DNA of 64,000 bases from Streptomyces rhizosphaerihabitans (GTDB lineage Bacteria; Actinomycetota; Actinomycetes; Streptomycetales; Streptomycetaceae), in NCBI RefSeq assembly GCF_025399795.1, contig NZ_JAODTZ010000035.1, forward strand, positions 42,387 to 106,386, read 5' to 3'. How positions within the stretch are numbered: position 1 is the first letter of the stretch; each line of letters starts with the position of its first letter. Below the pieces are notes generated by a model. It was not told the DNA's origin. It did not search any database and worked only from the letters and a program-made list of their open reading frames with translations. The position numbers and the translations under genes were made by a program. Positions 34,179 to 43,257 of this stretch are shown here, piece by piece.

Positions 34179-36554
34179 TCACTCCTCGCCGAGAAGCGAC
34201 AGCTCCGCCCAGATGGTCTTGCCCTCAGGGGTGTGCCGGCTGCCCCAGCGCTGGGTGAGCTGGGCGACGAGGAGCAGCCCGCGTCCGCCCTCGTCGAAGG
34301 TTTTCGCCCGGCGCAGATGCGGCGCGGTGTGGCTGCTGTCCGAGACCTCGCAGATCAGGGTCTCGGCGTCGTGGATGAGCCGCAGCCGGATGGGCGGCTC
34401 GCCGTAGCGGATGGCGTTGGTGACCAGTTCGCTCACCACGAGCTCGGCCGTGAACGTGGCCAAGGTCAGCTCCCAGAGCTCCAGTTGATCGGCGACCTGC
34501 TTGCGGATCGGCGCGACGAGAGCGGGGTCGGCAGGGATGTCCCAGGTCGTCACGTCGGAAGGGGCGAGGCCATGGGTACGGGCGAGGAGCAGCGCCACGT
34601 CGTCCGGCGCGCCGCCCGCGGGAAGCAGCGCCTGGAGGATCGCGTGGGCCGCCCCCTCCAGGGACTGCGACGACTCCTCCAGCGCCCGGCAGAACAGCCG
34701 CAGACCGGTGTCGACGTCCCGCTCGCGGCTTTCGAGCAGGCCGTCGGTGTACAGCGCGAGCACCGTGCCCTCGGGCAGGTCGAGCTCGACGGACTCGAAC
34801 GGCAGTCCGCCCAGGCCGAGTGCCGGACCGGGCGGCACGTCGATCTGCCGGGGCGGGCCGCCCGGCGGCAGGACGAGGGGCGGCGGATGGCCCGCGCTGG
34901 CGAGGGTGCAACGCCGGGAGACCGGGTCGTACACCGCGTAGACGCACGTGGCGCCGACCTCGCCGGTGGTGCCCTCGGATCCGGCCTCGGTGGACAGCCG
35001 TACGACGAGGTCGTCGAGGTGGGTGAGCAGCTCGTCCGGGGCCAGGTCGATGTCGGCGAGGGTGCGGACGGCGGTGCGCAGCCGGCCCATCGTCGCCGAG
35101 GCCTGGATGCCGTTGCCGATGACATCGCCGACGACCATGGCCACCCGCATCCCGGACAGCGGGATCACGTCGAACCAGTCGCCGCCCACCCCGGCACGCG
35201 CCGCGGGCAGATAGCGCGACGCCGCCTCCAGGGCCGCCGTCCGGGGGAGGGACTGGGGGAGCAGGCTGCGCTGGAGGGCCAGCGCGGTCTGGCGCTCGCG
35301 GGAGAAGCGGCGGGCGTTGTCGATACAGACGGCGGCCCTGGCCGTGACCTCCTCGGCGAGCAGTACGTCGTCGTCGGTGAAGGGTTCGGGTCTCCGGAAC
35401 CGGCTGAGGACGGCGACCCCGAGGGTCCGGCCGCGGGCCCGGACGGGTACCGACATGGTGGCGTGGATGCCGTACTCCCTGACGTGCTTGCCGCGCAGTC
35501 CGTCCCAGCTCAGCCATTCCGCCAGCGTGCCGGTCGCGTTCGGTGCGACGAGCGGCCGGCCGGCGATCAGGGAGTCGGCCTGCGGGGAGGACGCGGGATA
35601 GACGTCGACGTCGCCGGGCCGGACGATCGCTTCCGGATCGCCCGCGTGCACGGACCGGTGGGCGGCGCGGCGGAGCATGATCGGTGCGGTCGGCGGTTCG
35701 ACGCGGTACTCGCCGCCGTTCTCCGGGGGGTCCAGCAGATCGACGCTGACGAAGTCGGCGAGGGCGGGTACGCAGACGTCGGCCAGTTCCTGGGCCGTAC
35801 GGGTGACGTCGAGGGTGGTGCCGATGCGCACGCTCGCCTCGTTGACCAGCTGCAGCCGCTTGCGGGCCCGGTACTGCTCGGTGAAGTCGTGCGCGGCCAC
35901 ACAGACGCCGAGCACCCGCCCATGGGTGTCGGTCAGCGGGGCGATCCGCGCCAGCCAGTGGTGCGCCCGCTCCTCGCCGCCGCTGCGGGCGTACGTCTCC
36001 ACGTCACGCCCCCGGCCGGAGGCGAGGACCGCGGCCATCTCGCGCTCGATCTGTTCGCCGGCCCGCCGGTCGCCGATCTCGGACACCCGCAGGCCCCGGA
36101 TGCGGTCCTCCGGGAGGCCGATCACCTCGGACATCGCGTCGTTGATGCCGTACAGCCGCAGCCGTTCGTCGTAGACGGCCATGGCGCAGGGTGCCTGGGC
36201 GAGGGCCGCGCGGATCAGCGGGTCGTCCGTGCCGCGGGGCTCCCGGCCGCCCAGCGGGGTGAGCACGAGCCAGTCGCCGCTCCGCTCGAGGCGGTGGGCG
36301 AGCAGCCACACGGACAGGACCCGGCCGTCGCGGTGGCGCAGGGCGAGCACCCCGTTCCAGTGATCCCCGGTGGACCCCAGGGGTGGGGCTGTGTCCGCCG
36401 GGGCCAGGAGATCCACCGCCGGGCGGCCCTCGACCTCCTCGGGTGCGTAGCCCAGGAGCCGGTGGGCGCCCTCGCTCCAGCGGATCAGGGTGCCGTTCCC
36501 GTCGATGACCGCCCGTGCGGTGGCGGCCTCGTCGAGAGGGTGGACCGGGCTCAT
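34179..36554 (-). CDS. PAS-PAS-GAF-SpoIIE phosphatase with HATPase domain
   Basis: 791 aa, soluble. Order: PAS-like (~15-110; AVIDGNGTLIRWSEGAHRLLGYAPEEV), second PAS with PAC (~120-240; DERLRLYGINDAMSEVIGLPEDRI), GAF (~255-420), PP2C-type SpoIIE phosphatase (~445-640; GVGGDWFDVIPLSGMRVAMVVGDVIGNG and ALYTDGLLESRERDVD supply the metal-binding Asp residues), and C-terminal HATPase_c of the RsbW type (~665-785; ELVVSELVTNAIRYGEPP, DEGGRGLLLVAQL). Such proteins integrate signals, dephosphorylate STAS antagonists and may phosphorylate them, controlling alternative sigma factors. No partner is adjacent. ATG 36554 is chosen; the upstream in-frame part lacks support. Confidence 0.92.
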   Translation of the reverse strand: MSPVHPLDEAATARAVIDGNGTLIRWSEGAHRLLGYAPEEVEGRPAVDLLAPADTAPPLGSTGDHWNGVLALRHRDGRVLSVWLLAHRLERSGDWLVLTPLGGREPRGTDDPLIRAALAQAPCAMAVYDERLRLYGINDAMSEVIGLPEDRIRGLRVSEIGDRRAGEQIEREMAAVLASGRGRDVETYARSGGEERAHHWLARIAPLTDTHGRVLGVCVAAHDFTEQYRARKRLQLVNEASVRIGTTLDVTRTAQELADVCVPALADFVSVDLLDPPENGGEYRVEPPTAPIMLRRAAHRSVHAGDPEAIVRPGDVDVYPASSPQADSLIAGRPLVAPNATGTLAEWLSWDGLRGKHVREYGIHATMSVPVRARGRTLGVAVLSRFRRPEPFTDDDVLLAEEVTARAAVCIDNARRFSRERQTALALQRSLLPQSLPRTAALEAASRYLPAARAGVGGDWFDVIPLSGMRVAMVVGDVIGNGIQASATMGRLRTAVRTLADIDLAPDELLTHLDDLVVRLSTEAGSEGTTGEVGATCVYAVYDPVSRRCTLASAGHPPPLVLPPGGPPRQIDVPPGPALGLGGLPFESVELDLPEGTVLALYTDGLLESRERDVDTGLRLFCRALEESSQSLEGAAHAILQALLPAGGAPDDVALLLARTHGLAPSDVTTWDIPADPALVAPIRKQVADQLELWELTLATFTAELVVSELVTNAIRYGEPPIRLRLIHDAETLICEVSDSSHTAPHLRRAKTFDEGGRGLLLVAQLTQRWGSRHTPEGKTIWAELSLLGEE

Positions 36555-36723
36555 CGTCGCCACTTTCCCTTGTGCACACTCACCGTGAACAAGCGCGTCG
36601 TCCGGGTTCCAGCCTAGTGGCTCGGCGTCTCGCACACCCCCGAACAGGGGCGGCCCGGACAGCCATTCGTGCGGTGCGTTTTCGGCCGATGCGGCTCGCG
36701 GTACGGAAGTGATGACCCGACCC

Positions 36724-36778
36724 TTGACGGCGCCGTGTGTCTCTCCGTCAGAATCTGTTTGTTCACGATCAGTTGTGA
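36724..36778 (+). promoter_or_regulatory. Possible promoter of the GH2 gene
   Basis: TTGACG (36724-36729) and CAGAAT (36749-36754) are spaced by 19 bp upstream of GTG 36811. Downstream, TCAC-N8-GTGA (36763-36778) is a small dyad that could be an operator. The local sequence is AT-richer than its surroundings. Confidence 0.4.
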
Positions 36779-36810
36779 TGACTTATGGGCCCTGATGAGA
36801 GAGAGTCGCC

Positions 36811-39800
36811 GTGACGGTCACTCGAAGAGCGGTATTGATCGCGGGAACGGCCGTTCCCGCCGTCGGCGCACTCACCGGCGCCGCCGACGCCGGGCCGACG
36901 GCCTCCGAGCCCGTTCGGGGGCGCCGCACGCTCGCGCTGCGCGACGGCTGGCGCTTCGCGCTGGCCGACCCGGGCGGCATCACCGACCCGACCGGTGCCT
37001 ACGAGGGGGCCGAGCGGCCCGACTACGACGACTCGGCGTGGCGCGCGGTGGCGGTGCCGCACGACTGGAGCATCGAGCAGGCCCCGACCACGGAGCACGG
37101 CACCACCAGTGGCACCGGGTTCTTCCCCGGCGGCCTGGGCTGGTACCGCACCGCCTTCACCCTGCCGTCCGGCTTCACAGGCAAACGGATCTCCGTGGAA
37201 TTCGACGGGGTGTACATGGACGCCTCCGTCTACTGCAACGGCGAGGAGGTCGGCCGTCACCCCTACGGGTACACCGGCTTCGCGTTCGACCTGACCGGCC
37301 TGCTGCACACGGACGGCAGCACCGCGAACGTCATCGCGGTCCAGGTGCGCAACCAACTCCCCAGCAGCCGCTGGTACTCGGGCAGTGGCATCTACCGCGA
37401 CGCCCGCCTGGTCGTGACCGAGGCGATCCATGTCGCGCGCTGGGGGACCCGCGTCACGACCCCCGAGGTCGAAGGGGAGCGGGCGGTCGTCCGGGCCCGG
37501 ACCACCGTCGTCAACGAGACCGGCACCCCGGCCGACGTCCGGGTGACCTCACGGATCGTCGGCCCCGACGGCCGGACCGCCGCCCGCACCGCCACCACGG
37601 TCACCGTCGGCGAACGGACCGACGAGACCCACGAACTCACCGTCGAAAAACCGAAGTTGTGGGACTTCGCCAGTCCGGAACACCGCTACGCCCTGGAGAC
37701 CGAACTGCGCGTCGGCGACACCGTCGTCGACACCTTCCGTACACCGTTCGGCATCCGCACCTTCCACTTCGACCCGGACGACGGATTCCACCTCAACGGC
37801 ACGTACGCCAAGATCAAGGGCGTCGACCTGCACCACGACCAGGGCGCGCTCGGCGCGGCGATCAGCATCGACGCCGTACGCCGCCAGATGACCATCATGA
37901 AGTCGATGGGCGTCAACGCCTTCCGCACCTCCCACAACCCGCCCTCGCCGCAGATCGTCCAGGTCTGCGAGGAACTGGGCATCGTGATGATGGTGGAGGC
38001 CTTCGACTGCTGGCGGACCGGCAAGACGGCCCACGACTACGGCCGCTTCTTCGACGAGTGGTGCGAGAAGGATGCCACCGAGATGGTCCTTGCGGCCCGC
38101 AACTCGCCCGCCGTGGTGCTCTGGTCCATCGGCAACGAGATCCCCGACTCCACCTCCACCGCCGGGCTCGCCATGGCCGACCGGATCATCGGCGCCATCA
38201 GGGCCGCCGACGACACCCGCCCGCTGGTCATCGGCTCCGACAAGTACCGCCGCCTGCCCACGAAGGGTTCCGCGGCCGACCTCATGCTCGCCAAGCTCGA
38301 CGGTCTCGGCCTCAACTACAACACGGCCAAGTCGGTGGACGCCCTGCACGCGGCCTACCCCCACCTGTTCCTCTTCGAGTCCGAGTCGTCGTCCGAGACC
38401 TCCACCCGCTCCGCGTACCAGGAGCCGGAACACCTCAACACCGGGGAGAACCACACCCCGGGCAGGCGTGCGGTCTCCTCCTACGACAACAACCTCGCCT
38501 CCTGGACGATGAGCGGCGAGTACGGTCACAAGAAGGACCGGGACCGCAAATGGTTCGCGGGCCAGTTTCTGTGGTCGGGCATCGACTACATGGGCGAGCC
38601 CACGCCGTACGACGTCTTCCCGGTGAAGGCCTCCTTCTTCGGCGCGGTCGACACGGCAGGCTTCCCGAAGGACATGTACCACCTGTTCAGGAGCCAGTGG
38701 ACGAGCGAGCCCATGGTCCATCTGCTGCCGATGAGCTGGAACCACACGGAGGGGGAGACCGTCGAGGTCTGGGCCTACGCGAACGTCGACACCGTCGAGC
38801 TGTTCCTCAACGGGAAGTCCCTCGGCACGCGGACGTTCGACACCAAGAAGACCACCGACGGGCGCACGTACCTGGAGACCACGGAAGCGACCGGTGACGA
38901 CAAGACCTTCACCGACGGTGCTTATCCCGGGAGTTACACGAGTCCGAACGGCAGCGCGGGCAAACTGCATCTCATCTGGAAAGTCCCGTACGCGCCAGGG
39001 GAGTTGAAGGCGGTGGCCCGGCGCGACGGCAGGGCGGTCGCGACGGACGTCCTGCGCACGGCCGGGACCCCGCACACGATCCGGCTGACGCCGGACCGCA
39101 CCTCGCTCGCGGCGGACGGCCGTTCGCTGGTGTTCGTGACCGCCGAAGTGGTCGACGCCCATGGTGTCGTCGTGCCCGACGCGGAGGACCTGATCGCGTT
39201 CGACGTCGACGGCGGATCGCTGGCCGGCCTGGACAACGGCCGCCAGGAGAGCGCCGAGCGCTATCAGGCGAGCACCCGAACCGCCTTCCACGGCAAGGCA
39301 CTCGCCATCGTCCGCTCCGGGACGCGGGCAGGTGCTGTGAAGGTGACCGCGCGGGCTCCGGGACTGCGGACGGGCTCCACGGCCGTACGCGCCACACCCG
39401 CCGGATCCCGGGCGACCACTCCCGCGACGCCGTTCCCGCCCGACCACCCTGCAGCCCCCGACTACCCTTACGCAGACGCCAGTTACTCGGGCCGCCCGGA
39501 CTCGCTGCCGGCCGCGATGCTCGACGGCGACGCGGCCACCGGCTGGTCCAACGCCTTCTACAAGTCCGCGACGGCGCTGCTGCCCGCCTTCAGCGGGGCC
39601 CGCCCGGAGGACTGGGTCTCGGTCACCTGGGTGCGCCCCCGCCGTGTGGACCGCGTCGAGGTCTCCTTCACCGTCGACGCGACCCACACCCGCCCGGCCT
39701 CCGTCGAGGTGTCGGTGTGGGACGGGGAGCGCTGGGCGCCGGTGCGGGGGACGGCCGTCGACTGGGCCACGACGTCCGACGCGCCGACCGTGATCACCTT

Positions 39801-39906
39801 CGACGCGGTACGCGGCTCACGGCTGCGTCTCGTCATGGCGAGCGGGCACCCGGGCGCCGCCGACGGCGGACTGCGGATCAGCAGACTGGAGGTCCCGGTC
39901 GTCTGA
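36811..39906 (+). CDS. Secreted GH2 glycosidase (beta-galactosidase-like, DUF4982)
   Basis: 1031 aa. MTVTRRAVLIAGTAVPAVGALTGAADA is a Tat-type signal peptide (TRR), so the enzyme is exported folded. A GH2 sugar-binding domain (TLALRDGWRFALADPGG), an Ig-like domain, and the TIM barrel follow. The catalytic acid/base is E443 in LWSIGNEIPD, and the nucleophile is probably E523 in LFLFESES. After the barrel come a DUF4982-like domain, an Ig-like domain and a C-terminal F5/8-type module (LDGDAATGWSNAFYKSATALLPAFSGARPEDWVSVTWVRPRRV). Substrate may be beta-galactosides or plant/fungal glycans. The last 90 bp overlap the convergent cytochrome b gene. Confidence 0.92.
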   Translation: MTVTRRAVLIAGTAVPAVGALTGAADAGPTASEPVRGRRTLALRDGWRFALADPGGITDPTGAYEGAERPDYDDSAWRAVAVPHDWSIEQAPTTEHGTTSGTGFFPGGLGWYRTAFTLPSGFTGKRISVEFDGVYMDASVYCNGEEVGRHPYGYTGFAFDLTGLLHTDGSTANVIAVQVRNQLPSSRWYSGSGIYRDARLVVTEAIHVARWGTRVTTPEVEGERAVVRARTTVVNETGTPADVRVTSRIVGPDGRTAARTATTVTVGERTDETHELTVEKPKLWDFASPEHRYALETELRVGDTVVDTFRTPFGIRTFHFDPDDGFHLNGTYAKIKGVDLHHDQGALGAAISIDAVRRQMTIMKSMGVNAFRTSHNPPSPQIVQVCEELGIVMMVEAFDCWRTGKTAHDYGRFFDEWCEKDATEMVLAARNSPAVVLWSIGNEIPDSTSTAGLAMADRIIGAIRAADDTRPLVIGSDKYRRLPTKGSAADLMLAKLDGLGLNYNTAKSVDALHAAYPHLFLFESESSSETSTRSAYQEPEHLNTGENHTPGRRAVSSYDNNLASWTMSGEYGHKKDRDRKWFAGQFLWSGIDYMGEPTPYDVFPVKASFFGAVDTAGFPKDMYHLFRSQWTSEPMVHLLPMSWNHTEGETVEVWAYANVDTVELFLNGKSLGTRTFDTKKTTDGRTYLETTEATGDDKTFTDGAYPGSYTSPNGSAGKLHLIWKVPYAPGELKAVARRDGRAVATDVLRTAGTPHTIRLTPDRTSLAADGRSLVFVTAEVVDAHGVVVPDAEDLIAFDVDGGSLAGLDNGRQESAERYQASTRTAFHGKALAIVRSGTRAGAVKVTARAPGLRTGSTAVRATPAGSRATTPATPFPPDHPAAPDYPYADASYSGRPDSLPAAMLDGDAATGWSNAFYKSATALLPAFSGARPEDWVSVTWVRPRRVDRVEVSFTVDATHTRPASVEVSVWDGERWAPVRGTAVDWATTSDAPTVITFDAVRGSRLRLVMASGHPGAADGGLRISRLEVPVV

Positions 39907-41409
39907 CGGGCCGGGGTCGAGGGCCCGCCGCCCGTGCTCGGTGAGCGTGTGGAGTTCGGCCGGGCCGAGCGGACGGTGCACCTCGACGTACTCGCCGTGC
40001 GGCAGGCGCCTGACGACGCCGGTCGCACGGCCGTGCGCCACCAGTTCACGGTCCCGCAGTTGCAGACCCAGGCAGATCCGGCGCGTCACGACGAACACGA
40101 CGACGGGTACGAGCAGCACGGAGACCCGCACTGTCCAGGTCACCGTGTTGATCGACAGATGGAAGCGGGTCGCGACGATGTCGTTGCCACCGCCAGCGAG
40201 CAGGATCAGATACAGGCTGATCCAGGCCGCTCCGAGGGCGGTGCGCACCGGCCGGTTGCGGGGCCGGTCCAGCAGATGGTGCTCGCGCCGGTCGCCCGTG
40301 ATCCAGGCCTCGACGAACGGGTACACGCCGATGGCGATCAGGAGCAGCGGGAACACGACGACCGGGATGAGCACGCCGAGCACCAGGGTGTGGCCCCACA
40401 GGGTGATCTCCCAGCCCGGCATCACCCGCACCAGCCCCTCGGCGAACCCCAGGTACCAGTCCGGCTGGGCACCGGTCGACACCTGGTCGGCGCGGTAAGG
40501 GCCGTACGCCCAGACCGGGTTGACGGTCGCGACCGCCGCGACCATCGCGAGGACACCGAACACCAGGAAGAAGAAGCCGCCCGCCTTCGCGAGGTAGACC
40601 GGCATGAACGGCGTTCCCACGACGTTGCGTTCGGTCCTTCCTGGCCCCGCGAACTGGGTGTGCTTGTGGTACACGACCAGGATCAGATGGGCCACGACGA
40701 GCGCCGCCATGATGCCCGGGATCAGCAGGACGTGCAGCGCGTAGAAGCGGGCGACGATGTCATGACCCGGGAACTCCCCGCCGAACAGGAAGAAGGACAG
40801 GTACGTGCCGACGACCGGCGTCGCGAGGAGCGCCCCGTTCACGAACCTGAGCCCCGTCCCGGACAGCAGATCGTCCGGCAGCGAGTAGCCGAACAGGCCC
40901 TCGAACATGCCGAGGAGCAGCAGCGTCCAGCCGAAGACCCAGTTCACCTCGCGGGGCTTGCGGAACGAGCCCGTGAAGAAGTGCCGCATCATGTGCGTGA
41001 GCATCGCGGCGAGGAAGACGAGCGCGGCCCAGTGGTGGATCTGCCGGATGAGCAGCCCGCCGCGCACGTCGAAACTGATGTCCAGCGTGGAGGCGTACGC
41101 CTCGGACATCCGGATGCCGTTCAGCGGGACGTAACTGCCGTGGTAGGTCACCTCGTTCATCGACGGATGGAAGAAGAGGGTGAGCCAGACGCCGGTGAGG
41201 ACGAGGACGACGAAGCTGTAGAGGCATATCTCGCCGAGCAGGAAGGACCAGTGGTCCGGGAAGACCTTGCGCAGGTACCGCCTGCCGAGGGAGTGCAGAC
41301 CGAGACGCCCGTCGAGCCAGTCGGCGACCCGCTCCCCGGAGGATGCCCGCTGACCTGGTCGTCCGGTGGCCTCCCGCTCGCCGGAGGACGGTCGTCCGGC
41401 GGCCGTCAT
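39817..41409 (-). CDS. Orphan QcrB-like cytochrome b subunit
   Basis: 530 aa resembling the cytochrome b subunit of the actinobacterial bc1 complex. WSFLLGEICLYSFVVLVLTGVWLTLFFHPSMNEVTYHGSY starts the membrane core; HHWAALVFLAAMLTHMMRHFFTGSFRKPREVNWVFG and ARFYALHVLLIPGIMAALVVAHL give the haem-ligand histidines. PDWYLGFAEGLVRVMPGWE matches the PDWY (in place of PEWY) quinol-site motif of actinobacteria. No qcrA or qcrC gene is nearby, so this is probably a second copy. ATG 41409 overlaps the ECF41 stop by 4 bp, tying it to that sigma factor. Its 3' end runs 90 bp into the convergent GH2 gene. Confidence 0.9.
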   Translation of the reverse strand: MTAAGRPSSGEREATGRPGQRASSGERVADWLDGRLGLHSLGRRYLRKVFPDHWSFLLGEICLYSFVVLVLTGVWLTLFFHPSMNEVTYHGSYVPLNGIRMSEAYASTLDISFDVRGGLLIRQIHHWAALVFLAAMLTHMMRHFFTGSFRKPREVNWVFGWTLLLLGMFEGLFGYSLPDDLLSGTGLRFVNGALLATPVVGTYLSFFLFGGEFPGHDIVARFYALHVLLIPGIMAALVVAHLILVVYHKHTQFAGPGRTERNVVGTPFMPVYLAKAGGFFFLVFGVLAMVAAVATVNPVWAYGPYRADQVSTGAQPDWYLGFAEGLVRVMPGWEITLWGHTLVLGVLIPVVVFPLLLIAIGVYPFVEAWITGDRREHHLLDRPRNRPVRTALGAAWISLYLILLAGGGNDIVATRFHLSINTVTWTVRVSVLLVPVVVFVVTRRICLGLQLRDRELVAHGRATGVVRRLPHGEYVEVHRPLGPAELHTLTEHGRRALDPGPSDDRDLQSADPQSAVGGARVPARHDETQP

Positions 41410-42377
41410 GCGCGCCTCCCCTGCGCCGCCTCACCGAACCCGCCCGCGTCGGCTTCCTCGTCGCGCCGGACGTGCGAGAGCTTCTCGGGATTGGTGACGA
41501 TGTAGACGCCGGACACCTGCTCGCCGTCCGGAGTGAGGTCCATGACCATGACCGCGTAGGGCGACGCGCCGTCGAAGACCACCGCGGAGTCGTCGCCGTT
41601 GACCCGCCGGTAGCGGACGTCGAGACCGGCACCACGGCGGGTGGCGTACCCGGCCAGCAGACGTGCCGCCTTGTCCCGTCCGCGCACCGGCCGCAGACCG
41701 GCCGAGCGGGCCTTGCCGCCGCCGTCCGTCCACACCGTGACGTCCGGGGCGAGGATCTCCATCAGCGCGGTGATGTCACCGCCGAGCGCCGCGTCCACGA
41801 AACGCTCGGTCGCCTGTCGGCGAACCCGGGGGTGGGCCCGGTAGAGCGGACGGCGGGCGTGCACGTGTTCCCGGGCGCGGTGCGCGAGCTGGCGGACCGC
41901 CGCCGGACTGCGGTCGATGACCTGCGCGATCTCGGTGTGCGGGTAGCCGAACACCTCGTTGAGGACGAAGACCGCGCGCTCCAGCGGGGTCAGCGACTCC
42001 AGGACGACCAGCATCGCGAGCGAGACGGACTCGGAGCGCAGGGCGTGGTCGTCGGCGCGCTCGGCCGCGGCCGGTCCGTCGAGCAGGGGTTCCGGCAGCC
42101 AGGGGCCCACATAGGTCTCCCGGCGGCGGGTGATGGCGGCGCGCCGGGCGAGCGCGTGGTTGACCGCGATGCGCACGAGGTAGGCGCGCGGGTTGCCGAT
42201 GTCCTCTACGGGAGAGCGGCGGGCGCGGCCTGTCCATGACAGCCAGGTCTCCTGGAGCACGTCCTCGGTGTCGGCGACGGTTCCGAGGATGTTGTAGACG
42301 ATCGCGAACAGCAGCTCGCGGTGCTCGACGAAGACCCGTGTCGGGCCGTCGTCGACGGCCTCGGGACTTTCGGACAT
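41406..42377 (-). CDS. ECF41-family RNA polymerase sigma factor (SigJ-like)
   Basis: 323 aa. Sigma region 2 (FVEHRELLFAIVYNILGTVADTEDVLQETWLSWTG) and region 4 (LTPLERAVFVLNEVFGYPHTEIAQVIDRSPAAVRQLAHRAREHV) are joined by the linker YVGPWLPEPLLDG, the hallmark of ECF41. A SnoaL-like C-terminal domain follows, ending with the NPEKL motif known to regulate ECF41 activity without a separate anti-sigma factor. ECF41 genes usually sit next to an oxidoreductase, epimerase or carboxymuconolactone decarboxylase; here the coupled gene is a cytochrome b, which is unusual. A TGTCACA-type promoter lies upstream. Confidence 0.93.
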   Translation of the reverse strand: MSESPEAVDDGPTRVFVEHRELLFAIVYNILGTVADTEDVLQETWLSWTGRARRSPVEDIGNPRAYLVRIAVNHALARRAAITRRRETYVGPWLPEPLLDGPAAAERADDHALRSESVSLAMLVVLESLTPLERAVFVLNEVFGYPHTEIAQVIDRSPAAVRQLAHRAREHVHARRPLYRAHPRVRRQATERFVDAALGGDITALMEILAPDVTVWTDGGGKARSAGLRPVRGRDKAARLLAGYATRRGAGLDVRYRRVNGDDSAVVFDGASPYAVMVMDLTPDGEQVSGVYIVTNPEKLSHVRRDEEADAGGFGEAAQGRRA

Positions 42378-42407
42378 GGCTCGCCTCCCTTGATGCGCTC
42401 ACCACTG

Positions 42408-42436
42408 CGAGGGGAGGAGGGGGTCCGAATGTGACA
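42408..42436 (-). promoter_or_regulatory. ECF41-type autoregulatory promoter
   Basis: On the minus strand TGTCACA (42436-42430) is followed after a 17-bp spacer by CCTCG (42412-42408), ahead of the sigma gene start at 42377. Published ECF41 promoters have TGTCACA at -35 and CGTC at -10, so this fits apart from the weaker -10. Confidence 0.6.
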
Positions 42437-42555
42437 TCCGGCGGCCGAAATGTGATGCACGTCTCAGGTCGGATCGGGCGCGGTCCCGTGGGGGGCGAGA
42501 GGAGACGCGGCTGGTGGGACCGTTTCCTTTTCCGGCCGAGCCCGGTCTGTACATG

Positions 42556-42584
42556 GTGACCCGTCCGCCGCGTCGACGGGTCAC
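42556..42584. promoter_or_regulatory. 10-bp perfect inverted repeat upstream of the MDMPI-like gene
   Basis: GTGACCCGTC (42556-42565) and GACGGGTCAC (42575-42584) with a 9-bp spacer, ending 24 nt before ATG 42609. Operator or 5'-leader hairpin. Confidence 0.6.
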
Positions 42585-42608
42585 GCCCTTCGGACAGGAG
42601 AAACCGCC

Positions 42609-43181
42609 ATGTACGCCGATTCCGTGGAACTCGCCGGCCAGGTCGCCCGCGCGGCACACAACCTGCGGGACCACACACAGTCGTCCGCCCTCACCGGTAA
42701 ACGTGAACTCCCCACCCCCTGCGTCGACTTCGATGTCCACCGGCTCAGTGAACACCTGCTCGGCGTGCTGGTCACCGGTGCTCGCGCGGCAGCGAAGGAG
42801 CCGCTGGCGGCGGACGCCCCGACGGCCCTGACCGAAGCCCCCTGGGTGGTCTTCCCGCCGCTCGTCGACAAGCTCGCCGCCGCCTGGTCCGAGCCGGGCG
42901 CCTGGGAGGGGGAGACGTCCTTCGCCGGAAGCGTCCGCCCCGCGCCGGTCGCCGGGATGATCACCATCATGGAGCTGACCGTGCACGGCTGGGACCTGGC
43001 CACCGCCACCGGCCAGTCGTTCACGGCGGACGACGACGTGATCGCCACCGCCGCGGCTGTCGCCGGTCAGATCGCCGAGAGTGCCCGCGCCAACGGGGCC
43101 TTCGGTCCCGAAGTCGTGCCCGCCCCCGACGCCACGCCCCTGGAGCGGCTGCTCGCGCTGACCGGCCGGAAGGCCGTCTGA
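42609..43181 (+). CDS. TIGR03086-type metal-binding protein (maleylpyruvate isomerase-like)
   Basis: 190 aa of the DinB/MDMPI superfamily. Key parts: TPCVDFDVHRLSEHLLGVL (metal-binding His in VHRLSEHL) and MELTVHGWDLATATGQSF (the HGWDLA signature of TIGR03086). Such four-helix proteins bind divalent metal and often use mycothiol or similar thiols as cofactor in actinobacteria. A strong AGGAG is 8 nt before ATG 42609. Divergent from the ECF41 gene, so it is a candidate target of that sigma factor, though no TGTCACA box points its way. Confidence 0.85.
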   Translation: MYADSVELAGQVARAAHNLRDHTQSSALTGKRELPTPCVDFDVHRLSEHLLGVLVTGARAAAKEPLAADAPTALTEAPWVVFPPLVDKLAAAWSEPGAWEGETSFAGSVRPAPVAGMITIMELTVHGWDLATATGQSFTADDDVIATAAAVAGQIAESARANGAFGPEVVPAPDATPLERLLALTGRKAV

Positions 43182-43218
43182 GCGCGGGCCCGGGCCCGTT
43201 GCCGAGCGGGCCCCCTCG

Positions 43219-43257
43219 GGGCCGCCGACCGAGGGCGGGAAGAACGGGGTCGGCGGC
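43219..43257 (+). terminator. Terminator hairpin after the MDMPI-like gene
   Basis: GGCCGCCGACC (43219-43229) pairs perfectly with GGTCGGCGGCC (43247-43257), 11 bp with a 17-nt loop, 38 bp after the stop codon. Confidence 0.7.

Noticed and set aside
36811..39687. 712-codon antisense ORF (37549-39687) inside the GH2 gene
   Set aside because: A shadow frame opposite a gene with intact catalytic motifs; no domain seen on the antisense strand.
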